The position numbers and the translations under genes are program-made. Of a DNA stretch of 64,000 nt, positions 1 through 10,614 are shown in pieces (position 1 is the first letter of the stretch; every line of letters starts with the position of its first letter). Below the pieces are notes generated by a model, which saw nothing but the letters and a program-made list of their open reading frames with translations, was not told where the DNA came from and ran no database searches. This stretch comes from Rutidosis leptorrhynchoides (lineage: Eukaryota > Streptophyta > Magnoliopsida > Asterales > Asteraceae). Where the stretch lies: positions 8,124,001 to 8,188,000 of the forward strand of contig NC_092341.1 of assembly GCF_046630445.1 (NCBI RefSeq), given 5' to 3'.

Positions 1-778
1 TCCCTTTTTACTTTAACTTATTTTGGGAACTGAGAATACATGCGGATTTTATGTTTTACATACTAGGCACGAGTACTTAAACTTATATATGTGTGGGTTA
101 TATAACGGCAGAAACATTCCCTTTAGCTCGGTAACGTTTAATCATTGGTTTTTGAACCGTGAACGCGAATCTTAGATATGGATCCACAGGGTTTGACATC
201 CCCACTCGGGCTAGTAGCGCTAGCATTTAACGAGTGTTTAATACTTCGAGGTTATACGCACTTGCCAAGTGCACTTTAAGGGGGTACATTAAACGTTAAG
301 TTAGTTACCGGGTGCCCACGGTTAAACATATACTTTTACATACTTTTGAATCGCTCGTTGTAGCACTGAAATCTCGTGGCCTACTTACATTACTGTTATA
401 CTTAAACTATAGCTCACCAACCTTTGTGTTGACCTTTTTAAGCATGTATTTTCTCAGGTGCTTGAAGTCGCTTCCGCTATCTTACTAGTCGTGCTGTAGA
501 ACCCGCTGCCTAGAGTTGTTATCGCATGACTACTTATGTTGCATTCAAACTTTTTACTTATGAATTTATGTTATGTAACGACCATTATGGTCACGTACAC
601 TTATTTAATGCTTCTACTTAGCGAAGCATACTTTTGATTTGTAAAACAATTGACGTATGTTATGACGTCACTTTTTTTATGAATGTAAACTCTGTTTTGA
701 AAACGCATATAGTACTTAACCTTGTAATGATCCTGTTGTTGATGGTCCGTACATGATGATTTAGTACGGGGCGTCACA
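1..778 (+). mobile_element. LTR Y: right-hand part of a long LTR, plus orientation
   Basis: This stretch ends in the LTR-like terminus cggggcgtcaca at 778 and carries the module shared by every long LTR in the window (ctcaccaac, gtattttctcagg and cttccgct at about 413-477), here in plus orientation. It abuts the left LTR of element I, about 15 bp inside that LTR's expected outer end. The simplest reading is that LTR Y, as a solo LTR or the end of a whole element, is inserted into element I and its other end lies left of the window. No coding sequence is seen. Confidence 0.65.
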
Positions 779-3700
779 TTATTGATTAAAAACGTTCCAT
801 ATTAATTGATTTCGTTGCGAGGTTTTGACCTCTATATGAGACGTTTTTCAAAGACTGCATTCATTTTAAAACAAACCATAACCTTTATTTCATCAATAAA
901 GGTTTAAAAATCTTTACGTAGATTATCAAATAATGATAATCTAAAATATCCTGTTTACACACGACCATTACATAATGGTTTACAATACAAATATGTTACA
1001 ACAAAATAAGTTTCTTGAATGCAGTTTTTACACAATATCATACAAGCATGGACTCCAAATCTCGTCCTTATTTAAGTATGCGATAGCGGAAGCTCTTAAT
1101 AATCACCTGAGAATAAACATGCTTAAAACGTCAACAAAAATGTTGGTGAGTTATAGGTTTAACCTATATATATCAAATCATAATAATAGACCACAAGATT
1201 TCATATTTCAATACACATCCCATACATAGAGATAAAAATCATTCATATGGTGAACACCTGGTAACCGACATTAACAAGATGCATATATAAGAATATCCCC
1301 ATCATTCCGGGACACCCTTCGGATATGATATAAATTTCGAAGTACTAAAGCATCCGGTACTTTGGATGGGGTTTGTTAGGCCCAATAGATCTATCTTTAG
1401 GATTCGCGTCAATTAGGGTATCTGTTCCCTAATTCTTAGATTACCAGACTTAATAAAAAGGGGCATATTCGATTTTGATAATTCAACCATAGAATGTATT
1501 TTCACGTACTTGTGTCTATTTTGTAAATCATTTATAAAACCTGCATGTATTCTCATCCCAAAAATATTAGATTTTAAAAGTGGGACTATAACTCACTTTC
1601 ACAGATTTTTACTTCGTCGGGAAGTAAGACTTGGCCACTGGTTGATTCACGAACCTATAACAATATATACATATATATCAAAGTATGTTCAAAATATATT
1701 TACAACACTTTTAATATATTTTGATGTTTTAAGTTTATTAAGTCAGTTGTCCTCGTTAGTAACCTACAACTAGTTGTCCACAGTTAGATGTACAAAAATA
1801 AATCGATAAATATTATCTTGAATCAATCCACGACCCAGTGTATACGTATCTCAGTATTGATCACAACTCAAACTATATATATTTTGGAATCAACCTCAAC
1901 CCTGTATAGCTAACTCCAACATTCACATATAGAGTGTCTATGGTTGTTCCGAAATATATATAGATGTGTCGACATGATAGGTCGAAACATTGTATACGTG
2001 TCTATGGTATCTCAAGAATACATAATATACAATACAAGTTGATTAAGTTATGGTTGGAATAGATTTGTTACCAATTTTCACGTAGATAAAATGAGAAAAA
2101 TTATTCAATCTTGTTTTACCCATAACTTCTTCATTTTAAATCCGTTTTGAGTGAATCAAATTGCTATGGTTTCATATTGAACTCTATTTTATGAATTTAA
2201 AAAGAAAAAGTATAGGTTTATAGTCGGAAAAATAAGTTACAAGCCGTTTTTGTAAAGGTAGTCATTTCAGTCGAAAGAACGACGTCTAGATGACCATTTT
2301 AGAAAACATACTTCCACTTTGAGTTTAACCATAATTTTTGGATATAGTTTCATGTTCATAATAAAAATAATTTTCTCAGAATAACAACTTTTAAATCAAA
2401 GTTTATCATAGTTTTTAATTAACTAACCCAAAACAGCCCGCGGTGTTACTACGACGGCGTAAATCCGGTTTTACGGTGTTTTTCGTGTTTCCAGGTTTTA
2501 AATCATTAAGTTAGCATATCATATATATATAGAACATGTGTTTAGTTGATTTTAAAAGTCAAGTTAGAAGGATTAACTTTTGTTTGCGAACAAGTTTAGA
2601 ATTAACTAAACTATGTTATAGTGATTACAAGTTTAAACCTTCGAATAAGATAGCTTTATATGTATGAATCGAATGATGTTATGAACATCATTACTACCTT
2701 AAGTTCCTTGGATAAACCTACTGGAAAATAGAAAAATGGATCTAGCTTCAACGGATCCTTGGATGGCTCGAAGTTCTTGAAGCAGAATCATGACACGAAA
2801 ACAAGTTCAAGTAAGATCATCACTTGAAATAAGATTGTTATAGTTATAGAAATTGAACCAAAGTTTGAATATGATTATTACCTTGTATTAGAATGATAAC
2901 CTACTGTAAGAAACAAAGATTTCTTGAGGTTGGATGATCACCTTACAAGATTGGAAGTGAGCTAGCAAACTTGAAAGTATTCTTGATTTTATGTAACTAG
3001 AACTTGTAGAATATATGAAGAACACTTAGAACTTGAAGATAGAACTTGAGAGAGATCAATTAGATGAAGAAAATTGAAGAATGAAAGTGTTTGTAGGTGT
3101 TTTTGGTCGTTGGTGTATGGATTAGATATAAAGGATATGTAATTTTGTTTTCATGTAAATAAGTCATGAATGATTACTCATATTTTTGTAATTTTATGAG
3201 ATATTTCATGCTAGTTGCCAAATGATGGTTCCCACATGTGTTAGGTGACTCACATGGGCTGCCAAGAGCTGATCATTTGAGTGTATATACCAATAGTACA
3301 TTCATCTAAAAGCTGTGTATTGTACGAGTACGAATACGGGTGCATACGAGTAGAATTGTTGATGAAACTGAACGAGGATGTAATTGTAAGCATTTTTGTT
3401 AAGTAGAAGTATTTTGATTAGTGTATTGAAGTCTTTCAAAAGTGTATAAGTACATATTAAAACACTACATGTATATACATTTTAACTGAGTCGTTAAGTC
3501 ATCGTTAGTCGTTACATGTAAGTGTTGTTTTGAAACCTTTAGGTTAACGATCTTGTTAAATGTTGTTAACCCAATATTTATAATATCAAATGAGATTTTA
3601 AATTATTATATTATCATGATATTATCATGTATGAATATCTCTTAATATGATATATATACATTAAATGTCTTTACAACGATAATCGTTACATATATGTCTC

Positions 3701-4022
3701 GTTTACAAATCATTAAGTTAGTAGTCTTGTTTTTACATATGTAGTTCATTGTTAATATACTTAATGATATGTTTATTTATCATAGTATCATGTTAACTAT
3801 ATATATATATATATATCCATATATATGTCATCATATAGTTTTTACAAGTTTTAACGTTCGTGAATCACCGGTCAACTTGGGTGGTCAATTGTCTATATGA
3901 AACATATTTCAATTAAATCAAGTCTTAACAAGTTTGATTTCTTAACATGTTGGAAACATTTAATCATGTAAATATCAATCTCAATTAATATATATAAACA
4001 TGGAAAAGTTCGGGTCACTACA
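779..4022 (-). repeat. 3' LTR of element I
   Basis: A direct repeat of 10617-13896, about 99% identical by eye. Its inner border is gggtcactaca at 4022, which is the minus-strand start TGTAGTGACCC. Its outer end abuts LTR Y, so the outermost few bases are not in the window. A short (AT)n tract near 3798-3816 is much longer in the other copy. Confidence 0.9.
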
Positions 4023-4058
4023 GTACCTACCCGTTAAATAAATTTCGTCCCGAAATTT
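4023..4058 (-). promoter_or_regulatory. Polypurine tract and adjacent hairpin of element I
   Basis: Directly inside the 3' LTR the minus strand reads TTTAACGGGTAGGTAC before TGTAGTGACCC, which is the expected position and composition of a plus-strand primer. Next to it lies an inverted repeat, aaatttcg-tc-ccgaaattt, that is also present at the same place in elements II and III. Confidence 0.75.
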
Positions 4059-7000
4059 TAAGCTGTTGAAGGTGTTGACGAATCTTCTGGAAATAGATGC
4101 GGGTATTTCTTCTTCATCTGATCTTCACGCTCCCAGGTGAACTCAGGTCCTCTACGAGCATTCCATCGAACCTTAACAATTGGTATCTTGTTTTGCTTAA
4201 GTCTTTTAACCTCACGATCCATTATTTCGACGGGTTCTTCGATGAATTGAAGTTTTTCGTTGATTTGGATTTCATCTAACGGAATAGTGAGATCTTCTTT
4301 AGCAAAACATTTCTTCAAATTCGAGACGTGGAAAGTGTTATGTACAGCCGCGAGTTGTTGAGGTAACTCAAGTCGGTAAGCTACTGGTCCGACACGATCA
4401 ATAATCTTGAATGGTCCAATATACCTTGGATTTAATTTCCCTCATTTACCAAATCGAACAACGCCTTTCCAAGGTGCAACTTTAAGCATGACCATCTCTC
4501 CAATTTCAAATTCTATATCTTTTCTTTTAATGTCAGCGTAGCTCTTTTGTCGACTTTGGGCGATTTTCAACCGTTGTTGAATTTGGATGATCTTCTCGGT
4601 AGTTTCTTGTATAATCTCCGGACCCGTAATCTGTCTATCTCCCACTTCACTCCAACAAATTGGAGACCTGCACTTTCTACCATAAAGTGCTTCAAACGGC
4701 GCCATCTCAATGCTTGAATGGTAGCTGTTGTTGTAGGAAAATTCTGCTAACGGTAGATGTCGATCCCATCTGTTTCCGAAATCAATAACACATGCTCGTA
4801 GCATATCTTCAAGCGTTTGTATTGTCCTTTCGCTCTGCCCATCAGTTTGTGGATGATAGGCAGTACTCATGTCTAGACGAGTTCCTAATGCTTGCTGTAA
4901 TGTCTGCCAGAATCTTGAAATAAATCTGCCATCCCTATCAGAGATAATAGAGATTGGTATTCCATGTCTGAAGACGAATTCCTTCAAATACAGTCGTGCT
5001 AACTTCTCCATCTTGTCATCTTCTCTTATTGGCAGGAAGTGTGCTGATTTGGTGAGACGATCAACTATTACCCAAATAGTATCAAAACCACTTGCAGTCC
5101 TTGGCAATTTAGTGATGAAATCCATGGTAATGTTTTCCCATTTCCATTCTGGGATTTCGGGTTGTTGAAGTAGACCTGATGGTTTCTGATGCTCAGCTTT
5201 GACCTTAGAACACGTCAAACATTCTCCTACGTATTTAGCAACATCGGCTTTCATACCCGGCCACCAAAAATGTTTCTTGAGATCCTTGTACATCTTCCCC
5301 GTTCCAGGATGTATTGAGTATCTGGTTTTATGAGCTTCTCTAAGTACCATTTCTCTCATATCTCCAAATTTTGGTACCCAAATCCTTTCAGCCCTATACC
5401 GGGTTCCGTCTTCCCGAATATTAAGATGCTTCTCCGATCCTTTGGGTATTTCATCCTTTAAATTTCCCTCTTTTAAAACTCCTTGTTGCGCCTCCTTTAT
5501 TTGAGTAGTAAGGTTATTATGAATCATTATATTCATAGATTTTACTCGAATGGGTTCTCTGTCCTTCCTGCTCAAGGCATCGGCTACCACATTTGCCTTC
5601 CCCGGGTGGTAACGAATCTCAAAGTCGTAATCATTCAATAATTCAATCCACCTACGCTGCCTCATATTCAGTTGTTTCTGATTAAATATGTGTTGAAGAC
5701 TTTTGTGGTCGGTATATATAATACTTTTGACCCCATATAAGTAGTGCCTCCAAGTATTTAATGCAAAAACAACCGCGCCTAATTCCAAATCATGCGTCAT
5801 ATAATTTTGTTCGTGAATCTTCAATTGTCTAGACGCATAAGCAATCACCTTCGTTCGTTGCATTAATACACAACCGAGACCTTGCTTTGATGCGCCACAA
5901 TAAATCACAAAATCATCATTCCCTTCAGGCAATGACAATATAGGTGCCGTAGTTAGCTTTTTCTTCAATAACTGAAACGCTTTCTCTTGTTCATCATTCC
6001 ATTCAAATTTTTTCCCTTTATGCGTTAATGCAGTCAAGGGTTTTGCTATTCTGGAAAAGTCTTGGATGAACCTTCTGTAGTAACCAGCTAGTCCTAAAAA
6101 TTGGCGTATGTGTTTCGGAGTTTTCGGGGTTTCCCACTTTTCAACAGTTTCTATCTTTGCCGGATCCACCTTAATACCTTTTTTGTTCACTATGTGACCG
6201 AGGAATTGAACTTCTTCCAACCAAAATGCACACTTTGAAAACTTAGCGTACAATTCTTCCTTCCTCAATACTTCTAACACCTTTCTCAAATGTTCACCGT
6301 GTTCTTGGTCATTCTTTGAGTAAATAAGTATGTCATCAATGAAAACAATGACAAACTTATCAAGGTATGGTCCACACACTCGGTCATAAGGTCCATGAAC
6401 ACAGCTGGTGCATTAGTTAAACCAAATGGCATGACCATAAACTCGTAATGACCGTAACGTGTTCTGAAAGCAGTCTTTGGAATATCATCTTCTTTCACCC
6501 GCATTTGATGATACCCGGAACGTAAGTCAATCTTTGAATAAACAGACGAGCCTTGTAGTTGATCAAATAAGTCATCGATTCTCTGTAGTGGGTAGCGGTT
6601 CTTGATGGTAAGTTTGTTCAACTCTCGGTAGTCGATACACAACCTGAATGTACCATCTTTCTTCTTGACAAACAAAACAGGAGCTCCCCACGGTGATGTG
6701 CTTGGTCGAATGAAACCACACTCTAAAAGTTCTTGTAATTGGCTTTGCAGTTCTTTCATCTCGCTGGGTGCGAGTCTGTAAGGAGCACGAGCTATTGGTG
6801 CAGCTCCTGGTACAAGATCTATTTGAAATTCAACGGATCGATGTGGGGGTAATCCCGGTAATTCTTTCAGAAATACATCGGGAAATTCTTTTGCAATGGG
6901 AACATCATTGATGCTCTTTTCTTCAGTTTGTACTTTCTCGATGTGTGCTAGAACAGCATAGCAACCTTTTCTTATTAGTTTTTGTGCCTTCAAATTACTA

Positions 7001-7470
7001 ATAAGATGTAGCTTCGTGTTGCCCTTTTCTCCGTACACCATTAAGGGTTTTCCTTTTTCTCGTATAATGCGAATTGCATTTTTGTAACAAACGATCTCTG
7101 CTTTCACTTCTTTCAACCAGTCCATACCGATTATCACATCAAAACTCCCTAACTCTACTGGTATCAAATCAATCTTAAATGTTTCGCTAACCAGTTTAAT
7201 TTCTCGATTCCGACATATATTATCTGCTGAAATTAATTTACCATTTGCTAATTCGAGTAAAAATTTACTATCCAAAGGCGTCAATGGACAACTTAATTTA
7301 GCACAAAAATCTCTACTCATATAGCTTCTATCCGCACCCGAATCAAATAAAACGTAAGCAGATTTATTGTCAATAAGAAACGTACCCGTAACAAGCTCCG
7401 GGTCTTCCTGTGCCTCTGCCGCATTAATATTGAAAACTCTTCCGCGGCCTTGCCCATTTGTGTTCTCCTA
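4058..7470 (-). pseudogene. pol region of element I (fossil)
   Basis: A Ty3/gypsy-order polyprotein region on the minus strand. Visible parts are an aspartic protease-like segment (VIIGMDWL near its start), reverse transcriptase ([31 protein letters not shown]), RNase H ([19 protein letters not shown]), integrase zinc finger ([16 protein letters not shown]), integrase core ([32 protein letters not shown]) and a chromodomain at the C-terminus ([18 protein letters not shown]). Family knowledge says these copy the RNA and insert the DNA, and the chromodomain can guide insertion to marked chromatin. The region is broken in about three places, so this copy is not expected to make the whole polyprotein. 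Confidence 0.9.
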
Positions 7471-8628
7471 GTTCGGGCAATTTCTAATAATGTGGCCCGG
7501 TTTTCCACATTTATAACAAACTACATTGGCATAACTTGCTCCGACACTACTTGCTCCGCCATTACTCGTTCCGACACCATTTGTTCCTTTCGTTCTATTA
7601 ACCCCTGGTCCGTAGACCTCACACTTTGCCGCGCTATGACCATTTCTTTTACACTTGTTGCAAAATTTGGTGCAGAACCCCGAGTGATACTTTTCACACC
7701 TTTGGCATATCTGCTTCTGATTGTTGTTGTTGTTGCGGTTATTATTGTTGTTGGGATGATTGTTGTAGTTGCTGTTGTTGTTGTTGTTGTTGTTGGGCCA
7801 TTTGTTGTAGTTGCCATTGATGTTGCGATTGTTGGGATAATTGTTGCGATTATTGTTGTAATTGCTGTTGTTGTTGTATTGGTGATTCTTATCACCGTTT
7901 TCCTCCCACTTTCTTTTGACTTGCTTCACATTGGCCTCTTCAGCAGTCTGTTCTTTAATTCTTTCTTCAATCTGGTTCACTAGTTTGTGAGCCATTCTAC
8001 ATGCCTGTTGTATGGAGGCGGGCTCGTGTGAACTTATATCTTCTTGGATTCTTTCCGGTAATCCTTTCACAAATGCGTCGATCTTCTCTTCCTCATCTTC
8101 GAATGCTCCCGGACACAATAGGCACAATTCTGTTAATCGTCTTTCGTACGTGGTAATATCAAATCCTTGGGTTCGTAACCCTCTAAGTTCTGTCTTGAGC
8201 TTATTGACCTCGGTTCTGGGACGGTACTTCTCGTTCATCAAGTGCTTGAATGCTGACCACGGTAGTGCGTACGCATCGTCTTGTCCCACTTGCTCTAGAT
8301 AGGTATTCCACCATGTTAACGCAGAACCTGTGAAGGTATGCGTAGCGTACTTCACTTTGTCCTCTTCAGTACACTTACTTATGGCAAACACTGATTCGAC
8401 CTTCTCGGTCCATCGTTTCAATCCGATCGGTCCTTCGGTTCCATCAAATTCCAAAGGTTTGCAGGCAGTGAATTCTTTGTAGGTGCATCCTACACGATTT
8501 CCTGTACTGCTAGATCCAAGGTTATTGTTGGTATGTAGTGCAGCCTGTACTGCGGCTATGTTTGAAGCTAGAAAAGTACGGAATTCCTCTTCATTCATAT
8601 TCACGGTGTGTCGAGTAGTCGGTGCCAT
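7468..8628 (-). CDS. gag-like capsid/nucleocapsid region of element I (fossil)
   Basis: A gag-type product of about 386 residues starting at MAPTTRHT. The retrotransposon gag domain lies near residues 65-220 (TGSALTWWNTYL, KYRPRTEVNKLK). An asparagine-rich linker of about 60 residues follows, then two CCHC-type zinc knuckles, CNKCKRNGHSAAKC and CYKCGKPGHIIRNC. The asparagine-rich stretch produces long spurious plus-strand reading frames. It lies downstream of two leader ORFs and just upstream of pol in the element. Confidence 0.88.
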   Translation of the reverse strand: MAPTTRHTVNMNEEEFRTFLASNIAAVQAALHTNNNLGSSSTGNRVGCTYKEFTACKPLEFDGTEGPIGLKRWTEKVESVFAISKCTEEDKVKYATHTFTGSALTWWNTYLEQVGQDDAYALPWSAFKHLMNEKYRPRTEVNKLKTELRGLRTQGFDITTYERRLTELCLLCPGAFEDEEEKIDAFVKGLPERIQEDISSHEPASIQQACRMAHKLVNQIEERIKEQTAEEANVKQVKRKWEENGDKNHQYNNNSNYNNNRNNYPNNRNINGNYNKWPNNNNNNNSNYNNHPNNNNNRNNNNNQKQICQRCEKYHSGFCTKFCNKCKRNGHSAAKCEVYGPGVNRTKGTNGVGTSNGGASSVGASYANVVCYKCGKPGHIIRNCPN

Positions 8629-8766
8629 TTCCTTCAAAATAGTCAAATAGAACAAGTTAATTATACAGAATATTAAGAGTAGTTAATAGTATTTCGTAGC
8701 ATAATATGAACTCATTTATAAAAGCTTTTTCTTCATATTAGCGTTTTATAAGTTTAAATTCGGGTA

Positions 8767-8781
8767 GTACCTACCCGTTAA
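8767..8781 (-). promoter_or_regulatory. Internal copy of the polypurine-tract sequence, element I
   Basis: The 15 bases gtacctacccgttaa are identical to those at 4023-4037 next to the 3' LTR. Here they form the right arm of a small hairpin (cgggta-gtacc-tacccg, 8761-8777) about 140 bp upstream of gag. Elements II and III have the equivalent at 44538 and 54064. A second plus-strand priming site is one possible role; that is inference. Confidence 0.55.
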
Positions 8782-8969
8782 GTTCATACTTAGTAGCTAA
8801 TATACAATTCAACTACTACAATTCTATATGAAAAATTGATTATAATAATATTTCGCGTTCAAACTTTTACACAATATTTTACAAACTTACAATACCGCTT
8901 ATTTTACATATAGCATGAAATATAGCACATAATAAATTTGATACAAGATGGTTGTGAAGATAATTCTAG

Positions 8970-9653
8970 CTAGTACACAAGTCGTTCAGCAAAGGCAATA
9001 AAGACACGTAATTCATACGTCCAGAAACAAGTCATGCATTCTGGTTTTACTAGGATTACTTCCCATCCTTGGTCTTGTGGAACATAACCGTTATGTCCGT
9101 TGATAAGACAGCGTGTTGTAACGTCGTCAAAGGGACGAGGGTTACGTAATGTCCAACAGTCCCGTAACAATCTAAAAACCTCATTTCTTACCTCAATTAC
9201 TGACTCTGTCACTTGTGGGAATGTTTTGTTTACTAGTTGTAGCCCGATGTTCTTGTTCTCACTTTGGTGAGAAGCGAACATTACTAATCCGTAAGCATAA
9301 CATGCTTCTTTATGTTGCATGTTAGCCGCTTTTTCTAAATCACGAAGTCCAATATTCGGATATATTGAGTCAAAATAATTTCTTAACCCATTGCGTAAAA
9401 TAGCATTTGGGTTCCCCGCAATATATGCGTCAAAGTAAACACATCGTAACTTATGGATTTCCCAATGTGATATCCCCCATCTTTTGAACGAAAGCCTTTT
9501 ATAAACCAAGGCATTCTTGGAACGTTCTTCGAATGTCTTACAAACTGATCTCGCCTTAAATAGTTGTGCCGAAGAATTCTGTCCGACTCTAGACAAGATT
9601 TCATCAATCATGTCTCCGGGTAGGTCTCTTAAAATATTGGGTTGTCTATCCAT
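8970..9653 (-). CDS. F-box-like protein encoded in the leader of element I
   Basis: An open frame of 227 codons in the element's sense orientation, between primer site and gag. Residues about 8-52 look like an F-box (LRDLPGDMIDEILSRVG, then KARSVCKTFEE). Residues about 100-130 (LEKAANMQHKEACYAYGLVM) resemble the Sel1-like stretch found after the F-box in plant At2g35280-like proteins. In that family the F-box docks to SKP1 in an SCF ubiquitin ligase. The C-terminal tail (PECMTCFWTYELRVF) is shorter than in the family as I know it. Ordinary Ty3/gypsy elements do not have this gene, so it looks like a captured host gene. Family call is by eye; capture and function are inference. Confidence 0.7.
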   Translation of the reverse strand: MDRQPNILRDLPGDMIDEILSRVGQNSSAQLFKARSVCKTFEERSKNALVYKRLSFKRWGISHWEIHKLRCVYFDAYIAGNPNAILRNGLRNYFDSIYPNIGLRDLEKAANMQHKEACYAYGLVMFASHQSENKNIGLQLVNKTFPQVTESVIEVRNEVFRLLRDCWTLRNPRPFDDVTTRCLINGHNGYVPQDQGWEVILVKPECMTCFWTYELRVFIAFAERLVY

Positions 9654-9792
9654 TTTGTGTTTTTATACTGTAAAATAGACAAGAGTTAGATTCATAAAAA
9701 AAAAATACTTATTAATACAAGCAATTTTTACATATATCATAAAGCATAAGCACACTATATTACATATATTACACCACACGAATACAACTATC

Positions 9793-10407
9793 TTATTCCG
9801 ACTCGCTTGTTTCTTCTTCTTCAGTTTTGGTTCGTTTTGCCAAGTTTCTAGGGATATATGATGTTCCCCTAATACGAGCCGTCGTTTTCCACATTGGTTT
9901 AGAAAAACCTGGTGGTTTAGAGGTTCCCGGGTCATTGTTACAACTTAAGGACTTCGGGAGTTGACGATACATATAAAGTTCATCGGGGTTGGAATTAGAA
10001 TTCTCTATTTTTATGTCCTTTCCCTTATTATTTTCTTTTGCCTTTTTAAATTTAGTTGGGGTAATTTCTATAACATCATCGGAATTCTCGTCAGAATCCG
10101 ATTCATCGGAGAATTGGTAATCCTCCCAATATTTTGCTTCCTTAGCGGAAACACCATTGACCATAATTAACCTTGGTCGGTTGGTTGAGGATTTTCTTTT
10201 ACTTAACCGTTTTATTATTTCCCCCACCGGTTCTATTTCTTCATCCGGTTCCGATTCTTCTTCCGGTTCCGATTCTTCTTCTGGTTCCGACTCTTCTTCC
10301 GGTTCCTCTTCGGGAACTTGTGAATCAGTCCACGAATCATTCCAATTTACATTTGACTCTTCATTATTATTAGGTGAGTCAATGGGACTTGTTCTAGAGG
10401 TAGACAT
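9793..10407 (-). CDS. Acidic repeat protein in the leader of element I, unrecognised
   Basis: An open frame of 204 codons in the element's sense orientation, first after the primer site (ATG about 200 bp from it). Residues about 30-60 are tandem acidic repeats (EEESEPEEESEPEEESEP). A basic patch follows (IIKRLSKRKSS), then a second acidic stretch (SDESDSDENSDD), a lysine-rich part and an arginine-containing tail (ARIRGTSYIPRNLAKR). No membrane segment or catalytic motif is seen. Alternating acidic and basic blocks would suit a nuclear or chromatin-binding protein, but that is only composition. It is not a known gag or pol part to me. Confidence 0.6.
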   Translation of the reverse strand: MSTSRTSPIDSPNNNEESNVNWNDSWTDSQVPEEEPEEESEPEEESEPEEESEPDEEIEPVGEIIKRLSKRKSSTNRPRLIMVNGVSAKEAKYWEDYQFSDESDSDENSDDVIEITPTKFKKAKENNKGKDIKIENSNSNPDELYMYRQLPKSLSCNNDPGTSKPPGFSKPMWKTTARIRGTSYIPRNLAKRTKTEEEETSESE

Positions 10408-10602
10408 CTATCACATAATATCAAACGCGTTAAGAGATTAATATATCACATAATATTCACATGTTAAAAATATATAGTTTCCAACAAAATTTGTTAAGCA
10501 ATCATTTTTCAAGTAAACACGGTCGAAGTCCAGACTCACTAATGCATCCTAACAAACTCGATAAGACACACTAATGCAAAATTCTGGTTCTCTAAGACCA
10601 AC

Positions 10603-10614
10603 GCTCTGATACCA
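10603..10614 (-). promoter_or_regulatory. Primer binding site of element I (tRNA-iMet type)
   Basis: The minus strand reads TGGTATCAGAGC two bases inside the 5' LTR. This is the classic plant primer site complementary to the 3' end of initiator tRNA-Met. It fixes the element's orientation as minus. Identical 12-mers lie at the same place in elements II and III. Confidence 0.9.

Noticed and set aside
7450-7983. 177-codon valine-rich plus-strand frame
   Set aside because: Opposite strand of the asparagine-rich linker and zinc knuckles of gag.
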